Source: an uncultured Clostridium sp.
GTDB lineage: Bacteria > Bacillota > Clostridia > Lachnospirales > Lachnospiraceae
Length of the DNA: 8,346 nucleotides
Reading direction: 5' to 3'
Assembly (NCBI GenBank): GCA_958349075.1
Contig: CATWBR010000189.1
Coordinates: 1 to 8,346 of the forward strand
Within the stretch, counting starts at the first letter, position 1. Every line of letters starts with the position of its first letter. This document shows, one piece after another, positions 1 through 6,440 of this stretch. The notes beneath the pieces were generated by a model. It ran no database searches, had not been told where the DNA came from, and saw nothing but the letters and a program-made list of their open reading frames with translations. The position numbers were made by a program, and so were the translations under genes.

Positions 1-16
1 GGATATAATAATATAT

Positions 17-23
17 AGGAGGA
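17..23 (+). promoter_or_regulatory. Ribosome binding site that supports a TTG start
   Basis: AGGAGGA lies six bases before the TTG at 30. This near-perfect Shine-Dalgarno sequence is the main reason to accept the non-ATG start of the first transketolase gene rather than the internal ATG at 81, which would remove part of the N-terminal helix before the thiamine-site His. Confidence 0.85.
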
Positions 24-29
24 GATAAG

Positions 30-881
30 TTGGAAAAGATTGACAAGAAAGAGCTGAGGCTTTTTTCAAAAAGAATTCAGATGAATACCATGAGAACGAT
101 TGGTTCTCTTGGTGTCGGACATGTTGGAGGTTCTTTATCGGTTGCGGATTTGCTGGCGGTACTCTATGGAAAGGTAATGAAATATGACAGCGGCAGGCCG
201 GACTGGGAGGAAAGGGACTGGCTGGTATGCTCAAAGGGCCATGCCGGACCGGCTGTCTATTCGGCTCTGGCTCTGAAAGGCTTTTTCCCGGAGAGTGAAC
301 TTCAGACACTGAACCGGCCGGGTACCCGTCTTCCAAGCCATTGTGACAGGAATCTGACAACGGGAATTGACATGACAACGGGTTCCCTGGGACAGGGAGC
401 GTCCACGGCGGCAGGTGTCGCCTTTGGAATGAAACTGGACGGAAAGAATAACTTTGTTTATCTGATCCTGGGAGACGGCGAGATTCAGGAGGGACAGGTA
501 TGGGAGATGGCATTGTTTGCCTCCCAGAGAAAGCTTTCCAACCTGATCGCATTTGTGGATTACAATCATATCCAACTGGATGGATATACGGATGATATTT
601 GTTCCCTGGGGGATGTGAGGGCCAAATTTGAAGCATTCGGATGGTATGCCCAGGACGTGGACGGACATGACGTGGAAGCGATTGAGCAGGCTGTCCGGAA
701 TGCAAAGGCTCAGGGTGAAAAACCGTCCATGATAGTTCTTGAGACGGAAAAGGGCCATGGATGGAGCGAGATTGCCGGAAAGCTGAACGGACATTGCCCG
801 ACGGTATCAGAGGAACAATTGAAGGCGGCTCTTGAGGAAATGCAGCAGGCATACGGAAAAATCGAGGAGGAGACATTATGA
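30..881 (+). CDS. Transketolase, N-terminal (pyrophosphate-binding) subunit
   Basis: This is the N-terminal half of a split transketolase, which moves two-carbon ketol units between ketose and aldose sugars using thiamine diphosphate (TPP). It is expected to act in the cytoplasm as a heteromer with the next gene product. The 283 residues carry the family landmarks in order: GHVGG at 30-34 with His31, SKGHA at 69-73 with His71, the GSLGQG loop at 118-123, and the TPP/Mg motif starting GDGEIQEG at 148 and closing with Asn179 in VDYN. The length fits stand-alone N-subunits, about 270-290 residues. Most members have Pro in GHPGG where this one has Val. The start is TTG. The stop overlaps the next start as ATGA, so translation is probably coupled. 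Split transketolases are common in Firmicute pentose and polyol operons; the donor sugar here cannot be read from sequence. The family call is firm, the physiological substrate is not. Confidence 0.95.
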   Translation: MEKIDKKELRLFSKRIQMNTMRTIGSLGVGHVGGSLSVADLLAVLYGKVMKYDSGRPDWEERDWLVCSKGHAGPAVYSALALKGFFPESELQTLNRPGTRLPSHCDRNLTTGIDMTTGSLGQGASTAAGVAFGMKLDGKNNFVYLILGDGEIQEGQVWEMALFASQRKLSNLIAFVDYNHIQLDGYTDDICSLGDVRAKFEAFGWYAQDVDGHDVEAIEQAVRNAKAQGEKPSMIVLETEKGHGWSEIAGKLNGHCPTVSEEQLKAALEEMQQAYGKIEEETL

Positions 882-1849
882 TCAGGCTGGCAGGCGGAAT
901 TCGTCCGGAAGAGACGGAGATGAGAAAGGCTTTTTGCGATACCCTGATGGAACTGGCGGAAGAAGACGAAAACGTGCTTCTGATGGATGGAGATCTGATG
1001 GGGGCAATGGGAACGAAACCATTTGCCCGGAAATTTCCGTCTCGGACAATTGACTGCGGAATACAGGAGGCAAACGCGGTGGGGGTGGCGGCAGGCCTGT
1101 CGGCAATCGGAAAAATCCCCTTTGTTCACTCTTTTGGCCCCTTTATCACAAGAAGGGCCTGCGATCAGGTATTTATGTCGGGAGCTTATGCGAAGCTGAA
1201 TGTGAAACTGGTCGGTTCCGATCCCGGAATCACGGCGCAGATTAACGGCGGCACCCATATGCCGTTTGAGGACATGGGAATTATGCGGGGAATTCCGGAG
1301 ATGACGATTGTGGAACCCACCGATATTACGATGCTTAAATCGGTTCTGCGGCAGATGAAGGACAGCTATGGGATGTATTACATGAGGCTGGTGCGGAAAT
1401 CCTGTATGAAAATTTATGAGGAAGGTTCCGAGTTCAGGATAGGAAAAGCCGTAACACTCCGGGAGGGAAAGGATGCTGCGGTGATCGCCAGCGGCTATTG
1501 CACCGCAGAGGCGCTTAAGGCAGCGCAGATACTTTCGGAGGAAGGGATTGAGATACGGGTGATTGACATGTTCACCTGGAAACCGGTTGATGAGGCTGCG
1601 GTAATACTGGCGGCGAAGGACACGGGAGCGCTGGTGACGGCGGAGAACCACAATGTGATTAACGGGCTGGGGTCGGCCGTATCGGAAGTCCTGGTTAAAA
1701 AGTTCCCTGTGCCCATGGAGATGATTGGCATACAGGATCAGTTCGGAGAGGTGGGGAATCTTGATTATCTGGCGGAGCGTTTTGAGTTGAAAGCGGATTC
1801 TATTGCAGCGGCAGTCAAAAGGGCAATGATGCGGAAAGTGCACGGTTGA
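878..1849 (+). CDS. Transketolase, C-terminal (pyrimidine-binding) subunit
   Basis: This is the partner subunit of the split transketolase. It supplies the catalytic Glu that activates the TPP aminopyrimidine ring. The 323-residue protein has a pyrimidine domain at about 10-180 and a transketolase C-terminal domain at about 187-310. The Glu is Glu64 in CGIQEANAVG; many split transketolases read GIxEQN here, so this protein has Ala after the Glu. The aromatic ring-stacking segment is FGPF at 86-89. The substrate-side loop is NGGTHMPFED at 123-132, with His127 and Glu131/Asp132. The start ATG overlaps the previous stop by four bases, with a purine-rich AGGAGG just upstream inside the first gene. 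A 1-deoxyxylulose-5-phosphate synthase or pyruvate dehydrogenase beta subunit is less likely, because the N-partner is transketolase-like and the proteins are split at the transketolase domain boundary. Confidence 0.94.
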   Translation: MIRLAGGIRPEETEMRKAFCDTLMELAEEDENVLLMDGDLMGAMGTKPFARKFPSRTIDCGIQEANAVGVAAGLSAIGKIPFVHSFGPFITRRACDQVFMSGAYAKLNVKLVGSDPGITAQINGGTHMPFEDMGIMRGIPEMTIVEPTDITMLKSVLRQMKDSYGMYYMRLVRKSCMKIYEEGSEFRIGKAVTLREGKDAAVIASGYCTAEALKAAQILSEEGIEIRVIDMFTWKPVDEAAVILAAKDTGALVTAENHNVINGLGSAVSEVLVKKFPVPMEMIGIQDQFGEVGNLDYLAERFELKADSIAAAVKRAMMRKVHG

Positions 1850-1883
1850 GCAGAGGGCGTAACAGTATGGACCGGTCGCAGGA

Positions 1884-1911
1884 AAAGGCGGCAGATTAGA
1901 AAGGCGGCAGA
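1884..1911 (+). repeat. 12-base direct repeat in the gap before the first dehydrogenase
   Basis: AAAGGCGGCAGA occurs at 1884-1895 and again at 1900-1911, four bases apart (16-base period). The second copy runs into the AGGAGG ribosome site of the next gene. It may be a small local duplication or a paired protein site. The sequence alone does not decide between these. Confidence 0.6.
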
Positions 1912-1922
1912 GGAGGAGAAGG

Positions 1923-2981
1923 ATGAAAGCTCTTATAAAGTATCGGCAGGGGGCAGGCAATGTGAGAGTCAAAGATGTGGAAAAACCGGTTATCGGGCCG
2001 GATGAAGTGCTTCTTAAGGTGATGGGTGCCGGGATATGCGGAACGGACCTGCATATTCTGAGGGACGACAGTTATCCCGTCAGGCCGCCGGTGACACTGG
2101 GGCACGAGGTGTCGGGAACGATCGAAGAGATTGGGGGAAATGTGCGCGGCTGGGAATTCGGAGAGCGCGTGGTCAGTGAAACATATTATTACACCTGCGG
2201 CAAATGTTTTTTCTGCAAGACGGGAAATATCAATCTGTGTGAAGAAAAACTGTCAATCGGCAGCGGAGTGGATGGGGCAATGGCGGAATACGTGAAGGTG
2301 CCCGCTAAAAACCTGCACCGGTTTCCGGAATCCCTAAGTTTTGAGGAAGCCTGTATGACGGAGCCTCTCGTCTGCTGTGTGCAGGCGGTATTCCAGCATT
2401 CCAGGCTCTCACCGGAGGACTGTGTGGTGGTGACCGGGCCGGGAACCATTGGGCTTCTGACACTGCAGGTGATAAAGCTGTTCGGATGCCGCACCATTAT
2501 GCTGGGAACAAAAAAAGATGAAAAACGTCTGGGTATGGCCCTGGAACTGGGAGCCGATGAGATTATGTATGTTGAGGATGGGGATGTCACCGCCAAAGTG
2601 AGAAAAAGCTGCAGGGGACTGGGGGCGGACGCCGTATTTGAATGCTCCGGCTCCGTGGCGGCAATCCGGCTGTCTATGGAGCTGATGCGAAAAGGGGCGT
2701 GCTACACGCAGGTTGGAATACCGGGCCGCGAGGCCGCAATCGACATGGGGAAAGTCGTTCTCAGGGAGTACACGATCAGAGGCACCTACGCAACCAGGCC
2801 GGTCTGGTGGGATAAGACCCTGGAACTTTTAAGGGATGGAAAAATCAGGCTAAAACCGCTTCTGAGTTCCGCCTGTTCCCTGGAAGAGTGGGAAAAAGGA
2901 TTTAACAGTGCCGTTGAGGGAGAAGGATTTAAACATATTATCGTACCTGCCTGCAGGGAAGGTATCACAGAAGGAGAGTGA
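1923..2981 (+). CDS. Zinc-dependent medium-chain dehydrogenase (polyol/threonine dehydrogenase-like)
   Basis: This is a cytoplasmic NAD(P)-dependent oxidoreductase of the zinc medium-chain family, the group that includes sorbitol, xylitol and threonine dehydrogenases. It probably interconverts a secondary alcohol and a ketone on a sugar-like substrate. Catalytic zinc residues are visible: Cys39 in ICGTDLH, His61-Glu62 in GHE and Glu147. The structural zinc site is complete, with Cys92, Cys95, Cys98 and Cys106. The nucleotide fold has GPGTIG at 172-177. At the end of the second Rossmann strand the protein reads LGTKKDE, without the usual acidic residue, so NADP or dual use is possible (inference). 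The 352-residue length is normal. The start has AGGAGG at 1911-1916, six bases upstream. The next gene follows four bases after the stop. Its place beside a transporter and transketolase suggests oxidation of an imported polyol or sugar acid. The exact substrate is not recognisable. Confidence 0.93.
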   Translation: MKALIKYRQGAGNVRVKDVEKPVIGPDEVLLKVMGAGICGTDLHILRDDSYPVRPPVTLGHEVSGTIEEIGGNVRGWEFGERVVSETYYYTCGKCFFCKTGNINLCEEKLSIGSGVDGAMAEYVKVPAKNLHRFPESLSFEEACMTEPLVCCVQAVFQHSRLSPEDCVVVTGPGTIGLLTLQVIKLFGCRTIMLGTKKDEKRLGMALELGADEIMYVEDGDVTAKVRKSCRGLGADAVFECSGSVAAIRLSMELMRKGACYTQVGIPGREAAIDMGKVVLREYTIRGTYATRPVWWDKTLELLRDGKIRLKPLLSSACSLEEWEKGFNSAVEGEGFKHIIVPACREGITEGE

Positions 2982-2985
2982 GCAG

Positions 2986-3213
2986 ATGAGTAAAATGTCA
3001 AAGATCTTGTTTGCAGTTTTTAATATCGTACTGCTGTCGTCGAATTATATTTTAGTAGCATGGTTCCCGACCGGGCTGCTGTTTGGATGGATTCCGTTCC
3101 AGTTGTTCTTTTTCTACGCCTCCATCGTAGTGGCGGCAATGGTATGGGGCCTGTATTATAATTGCTTTTTTAACAGGCAGAAACACGTTGATGAGAAATA
3201 TGGGGATCAGTAA
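2986..3213 (+). CDS. Small two-helix membrane protein paired with the symporter (DUF3311-like)
   Basis: The gene encodes 75 residues, mostly two hydrophobic stretches at about 7-30 and 33-58, followed by a charged cytoplasmic-type tail (NRQKHVDEKYGDQ). It lies 23 bases before an SSS symporter. Small two-helix proteins of the DUF3311 and related groups are often encoded directly upstream of such symporters, and the GWIPFQLFFFY segment at the second helix resembles the conserved part of DUF3311. This family call is from memory. It may help assemble, stabilise or regulate the transporter; this has not been shown. The ATG at 2986 is chosen because AAGGAG at 2971-2976 sits nine bases upstream. Longer in-frame starts would overlap the preceding dehydrogenase extensively and add a hydrophilic tail lacking family character. 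Confidence 0.82.
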   Translation: MSKMSKILFAVFNIVLLSSNYILVAWFPTGLLFGWIPFQLFFFYASIVVAAMVWGLYYNCFFNRQKHVDEKYGDQ

Positions 3214-3236
3214 AAAATATTTACAGGAGGGGTTAA

Positions 3237-4829
3237 ATGCGTACAGAAGTCTGGATTATTATTGGAATTATTACATATGCACTTTTTATGGTGAGCCACG
3301 GTTTTATGAATTTCCGGGCGACATCTAAATCATCGGAGAGCTTTTTTAATGCGGACAGGGGAGTCAATTCTTTTGTCCTTGTATGTACCACGGCAATTTC
3401 GGTATACAGCGGGTTGTCCTACTACGGTTATCCGGCATCGACCTATGCAAACGGCATTGGGTATGTCACGGCGGCAGGCTGTGCGGTCAGCGGACTCCTG
3501 TTCTGCCTGATTGGATACCGTATTTGGATCCTGGGGCGTGAGTACGGTTTTCAGACACCCTCCGACTATCTGCGTTCCCGTTACTATTCGGAAGGTTTCG
3601 GGCTGTTTGTGTCGGTGCTTCTGGTGATTTTTATCGTTCCCTATGTGGCTGTACAGCTCATGACAATCGGAAGCGGAATCGAGGTGACGACAAAAGGAAT
3701 GTTCCCGTACCTGCCGGCAGTGCTTCTGGGAACCGTCTGCGTGTCCCTTCATGTTATCGGAGGCGGCATGAAGTCGGTTGCCTGGCTGGATACATTCCAC
3801 GCAATTTTAGGTGTATGCGCTGTTTACATTGTGGTATTTTACCTTGTAAAACATTTCTTTCCTGTGGGAGGCCTGGTGGAGGCGGCCGACATTGTGAAGA
3901 GCAATCCCGAGACAGCGCCTATTCTCAGCACACCGGGACCGAACGGCGTATACACCTGGAAGGGGCTTTTAAACCAAGCTCTGACGGCGGCGGTAGCGAC
4001 GATTGTCTGGCCGCATATTTTTATGAGATGCTATATTGCAAAAGGGACCAAAAACTTTAAAGTGATGTCATGGGCCCTGCCGCTTGCCTATGTGATTCCT
4101 GTTTTTGGCCTTGTAATTATAGGCTCCCTGATTGGCCCTGCCGTTTTCGGCGCAGGTTTTAAGGATGTGGATAATCTTTTGCCGACATTGGTAACACAGT
4201 ACTGCCCGCCGTTCATTTCCTTTATTTCAATACTCTGCCTGTTCGCTTTTGCGGTGTCTACAGCCGATTCGCTGCTTCTTTCCGCAAGCGCGCTGGCATC
4301 CAGAGACATCTATGTACGCCATTTTTATGAATTAAGGGGAAAACAGGCTGATTCCAGGCAGGTTGTATATTTCGGAAGAATTGTCCTGGTGGTGCTGATG
4401 ATAGCGTGTATCATTGTAACGGCGACTAAATCTACGTACATAACGGAGTATGCTTATAAATTATCCTCCCCGTTCTTTGCCATGATTCTTCCCTGCACCA
4501 TCGGAGGGCTGTTCTGGAAAAAGGGGACAAAAGAGGGAGCCGTGGCGGGAACGGCCGCCGGAGTTGTCGTGACCTTCCTTATGACGTTTGTGATCACCCC
4601 GCCCCTCGGTTTTTCTGCCCTGCTTTGGGGACTTGCCGTAAACATTTTACTGTATGTCGGCGTGAGCATGGTGACGGTAGTGCCTGAGGAGATAGTTGAA
4701 AAATACATCGTCAGAGTGGAAAAAATTATCAGCGGCAGTCCGGAAGTATTTGAAGTGACGAATGCAGCCTTGAGCGAAGCAAAACAGATGTGTGCGGCTG
4801 AGGGTCTGCAGACGGCCGGGGAAGGATGA
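3237..4829 (+). CDS. Sodium:solute symporter, SSS family
   Basis: This is a secondary transporter of the inner membrane that couples solute uptake to sodium. It has 530 residues and about 13 hydrophobic helices from residue 4 to 480, the usual LeuT-fold arrangement of the family. The signature around AVSTADSLLLSASAL at 339-353 matches the helix that forms the second sodium site in SSS proteins, with Ser341 and Thr342 as likely ligands. The N-terminal FFNADRGVNSF and the QTPSDYLRSRY segment at 106-116 are also typical. A hydrophilic C-terminal tail of about 50 residues follows the last helix. AGGAGG at 3225-3230 precedes the ATG by six bases. SSS members carry sugars, inositol, sialic acid, pantothenate, proline and other organic acids; the substrate cannot be assigned here. 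Unlike a PTS, it delivers an unphosphorylated solute. Confidence 0.94.
   Translation: MRTEVWIIIGIITYALFMVSHGFMNFRATSKSSESFFNADRGVNSFVLVCTTAISVYSGLSYYGYPASTYANGIGYVTAAGCAVSGLLFCLIGYRIWILGREYGFQTPSDYLRSRYYSEGFGLFVSVLLVIFIVPYVAVQLMTIGSGIEVTTKGMFPYLPAVLLGTVCVSLHVIGGGMKSVAWLDTFHAILGVCAVYIVVFYLVKHFFPVGGLVEAADIVKSNPETAPILSTPGPNGVYTWKGLLNQALTAAVATIVWPHIFMRCYIAKGTKNFKVMSWALPLAYVIPVFGLVIIGSLIGPAVFGAGFKDVDNLLPTLVTQYCPPFISFISILCLFAFAVSTADSLLLSASALASRDIYVRHFYELRGKQADSRQVVYFGRIVLVVLMIACIIVTATKSTYITEYAYKLSSPFFAMILPCTIGGLFWKKGTKEGAVAGTAAGVVVTFLMTFVITPPLGFSALLWGLAVNILLYVGVSMVTVVPEEIVEKYIVRVEKIISGSPEVFEVTNAALSEAKQMCAAEGLQTAGEG
4822..4826 (+). promoter_or_regulatory. Ribosome binding site inside the symporter gene
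   Basis: AAGGA overlaps the symporter stop region. ATG codons lie in one frame at 4826, 4829 and 4835. Only the one at 4835 has normal spacing (eight bases) from this site, so it is the likeliest start of the following gene, although the first two cannot be excluded. Confidence 0.5.
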
Positions 4830-4834
4830 TGGAA

Positions 4835-5410
4835 ATGAAATGTTTATTTCAGGCATATGGCATCTCTGTAAACTATCCCTCCGAATGGAGAATCTACATA
4901 CCCCAGAATCAGAGCTTCAGCCTGGATGACGGAATACTTAAGTTTGACGATATAGCCGGGGCTGACAGCAGGGCGTCGTTCACCCTCTCGTGGGAAAAAA
5001 CAGCTCCGGTCACGGGATTTGCGGGCGGCTACCTGAAAAGCGCAGAAAAAAACTATGCTAAAAAAGTAAAAGGCCGCTGCAGGATTCTGGAAAAAGATTT
5101 GACGGAGATCTATGGACACGAGGCCGGTTTTTTGAGGGCGCTGCTTTCATCCAATACCCATGTTTTTAAGGCCATGGGGAAATCACTGGAACTGGAAGTG
5201 ATGCAGGCAGCCTTTTACTGCCCCTGCAGCAGCCGGATTGTCATGGGGACCATGATTGCAAAACAGGATTATTTTGAAAAAAACAGGGAGTGCCTGATGG
5301 AAATGGTGATGGGAATTCAATGCCATTCCTCAGAAGAGGGCACAATGAAATACGGCGAAAGGAGTGAAGAATATGCGTACAGCGAAGTTGGTTGCGCCAT
5401 ACAGGATTGA
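4835..5410 (+). CDS. Unrecognised cytoplasmic protein, possible DcrB/PsbP-like fold
   Basis: I do not recognise this gene with confidence. The product is about 191 residues from the ATG at 4835 (194 from 4826). It has no signal peptide or membrane helix. The pattern is suggestive: a first strand SVNYPSEW, a Phe/Leu-rich middle, a segment FYCPCSSRIVMGTMIA near 131-146 (counted from 4835), and a closing helix containing YFEKNRECLMEMVMGIQ. A yPxxW opening and a late VMGTMIA strand followed by a helix are reminiscent of the DcrB/DUF1795/PsbP-type alpha-beta fold, but this is inference. It begins within bases of the symporter stop and its last 38 bases overlap the next dehydrogenase, so it is almost certainly co-transcribed and translationally linked. 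A role as an accessory protein to the transporter or an enzyme is possible. Its reading frame is intact with no sign of decay. Confidence 0.8.
   Translation: MKCLFQAYGISVNYPSEWRIYIPQNQSFSLDDGILKFDDIAGADSRASFTLSWEKTAPVTGFAGGYLKSAEKNYAKKVKGRCRILEKDLTEIYGHEAGFLRALLSSNTHVFKAMGKSLELEVMQAAFYCPCSSRIVMGTMIAKQDYFEKNRECLMEMVMGIQCHSSEEGTMKYGERSEEYAYSEVGCAIQD
5358..5364 (+). promoter_or_regulatory. Ribosome binding site that decides the second dehydrogenase start
   Basis: AAAGGAG ends eight bases before the ATG at 5373. The alternative GTG at 5364 overlaps the site itself and is therefore rejected as the start. The site lies inside the coding region of the preceding gene, so ribosomes finishing that gene probably help initiation here. 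Confidence 0.75.
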
Positions 5411-6383
5411 GATAAAGGAAGTTCCCCAACCCCGGATTTTTGAACCGGACCAGGTGCTCGTCCAGGTCAGGGCGGTGGGAATATGCGGGACGGATCTTCA
5501 CACATTCAGGGGTGAACGGACCGATGTTGATTTTCCGAGGGTGATGGGCCATGAGCTATCGGGAGTTGTGGCAGACGTGGGGGAGGCGGTAGTACGGGTA
5601 AAATTAGGAGATCGTGTCGTCTTTGATCCGGTCCATGCCTGCGGCTGCTGCCGGACGTGTGCCGGAGGCCACGGGAATGTATGCCGTGACGTGAAATGTT
5701 TCGGTGTCCAGATGGATGGAGGTTTCCAGGATTATATCGTGGTCTCAGAAAAAAAACTCTATGCCGTGCCGGAGCAGGTATCGTTTGAATGCGGAGCCCT
5801 GGCGGAACCATTTTCCATTGCCGCCAATATTATTGCAAGGGCAGATATCGGGGAAAATGACCGAGTTGTTATATTCGGTGCCGGAACAATCGGGATCGCT
5901 GTTTTGCAGGCGGTAAAGAAAATGGGGAATATGGCTCTGGTTTCAGATATAGCCGATGTAAAATTGGCGATGGCGGAGGAGTTTGGGGCCGATTTGGTTG
6001 TGAACAGCACAAAAGAGAAACTGGAAGATGCCGTTGAATCGTTCAGCCCGGGAGGAGCAGACATCCTGATCGATGCGGTGGGAACGGCTTCCATCCTTGC
6101 GGAATGTATTGCGCTGGCGGCTCCATGTGCGAGAATTGTGGAGATTGGTTTTGACGAAACAGAGGCTTCCGTCCGGCCGATAGACATTACAAAGAAGGAA
6201 TTGACCATTTCCGGTTCCAGAATGAACTGCCGCCGCTTCGAAACTGTGACGGAGTGGCTTAAAGAAGGTATGATCACCGATAAAATGATCTCCAGGGTTT
6301 ATCCTCTGGAGGAAATAGAACAGGCATTTCAGGATACCCTGGCTCAGGGAGGAAACTGGCTGAAAACGATGATCCGGCTTTGA
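5373..6383 (+). CDS. Zinc-dependent dehydrogenase, RspB/LgoD-like (sugar acid or polyol type)
   Basis: This is a second cytoplasmic zinc medium-chain dehydrogenase, clearly different from the one at 1923. It has 336 residues, slightly short but normal for this subgroup. The catalytic zinc residues are Cys38, His60-Glu61 and Glu145. The structural zinc cysteines are 90, 93, 96 and 104. The nucleotide loop is GAGTIG at 169-174, and Asp192 closes the second Rossmann strand, which favours NAD over NADP. Segments such as FPRVMGHE, VQMDGGFQDY, EPFSIAANI and ITKKELTISGSR resemble the E. coli RspB and the L-galactonate dehydrogenase LgoD as I remember them. That subgroup oxidises a hydroxyl of an aldonate or polyol, hinting at a sugar acid or sugar alcohol substrate. 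L-gulonate, L-idonate and galactitol phosphate dehydrogenases are alternatives. The substrate is not provable from sequence. Confidence 0.93.
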   Translation: MRTAKLVAPYRIEIKEVPQPRIFEPDQVLVQVRAVGICGTDLHTFRGERTDVDFPRVMGHELSGVVADVGEAVVRVKLGDRVVFDPVHACGCCRTCAGGHGNVCRDVKCFGVQMDGGFQDYIVVSEKKLYAVPEQVSFECGALAEPFSIAANIIARADIGENDRVVIFGAGTIGIAVLQAVKKMGNMALVSDIADVKLAMAEEFGADLVVNSTKEKLEDAVESFSPGGADILIDAVGTASILAECIALAAPCARIVEIGFDETEASVRPIDITKKELTISGSRMNCRRFETVTEWLKEGMITDKMISRVYPLEEIEQAFQDTLAQGGNWLKTMIRL

Positions 6384-6396
6384 CGCTGCATTACAG

Positions 6397-6409
6397 CCGG
6401 AAATTCCGG
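6397..6409. repeat. Short palindrome CCGGAA-A-TTCCGG
   Basis: In the 57-base gap between the second zinc dehydrogenase and the Fe-ADH there is a perfect six-base inverted repeat around a single A. As RNA it makes only a four-pair CCGG stem with a five-base loop and no U tract, so it is not a terminator. It could be a protein-binding site or chance. Confidence 0.35.
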
Positions 6410-6420
6410 TGGGAGAAGCC

Positions 6421-6431
6421 GGAGGAAAGAG
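6421..6431 (+). promoter_or_regulatory. Purine-rich ribosome site with unusual spacing
   Basis: GGAGG at 6421-6425 lies 15 bases before the ATG at 6441, about twice the normal gap. A weaker AAAGAG at 6426-6431 sits nine bases away. No other in-frame start codon is closer, and the N-terminus from 6441 matches the known family start, so the start is kept. Initiation may be weaker than for the other genes. Confidence 0.45.
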
Positions 6432-6440
6432 AATAAAAGT

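Noticed and set aside
4..9. TATAAT, a perfect -10 promoter hexamer near the left end
   Set aside because: A start about seven bases downstream would fall at the ribosome site of the first gene, leaving almost no leader, and the -35 region lies outside the window. The stretch is AT-rich, so a chance match is likely.
1867..1899. Ten-codon ORF in the gap after the transketolase C-subunit
   Set aside because: Too short, with no good ribosome site and no leader-peptide character such as repeated codons for one amino acid.
710..1972. Long open frame of 420 codons on the minus strand across the transketolase genes
   Set aside because: It is antisense to two genes with clear catalytic motifs, has a Cys/His/Pro/Arg-rich composition with no recognisable domain, and no ribosome site. 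It is a codon-bias shadow.
5759..6277. Minus-strand open frame of 172 codons within the second zinc dehydrogenase
   Set aside because: Ser/Ala/Ile-rich low-information product, opposite a gene with full zinc and nucleotide motifs. Not a gene.
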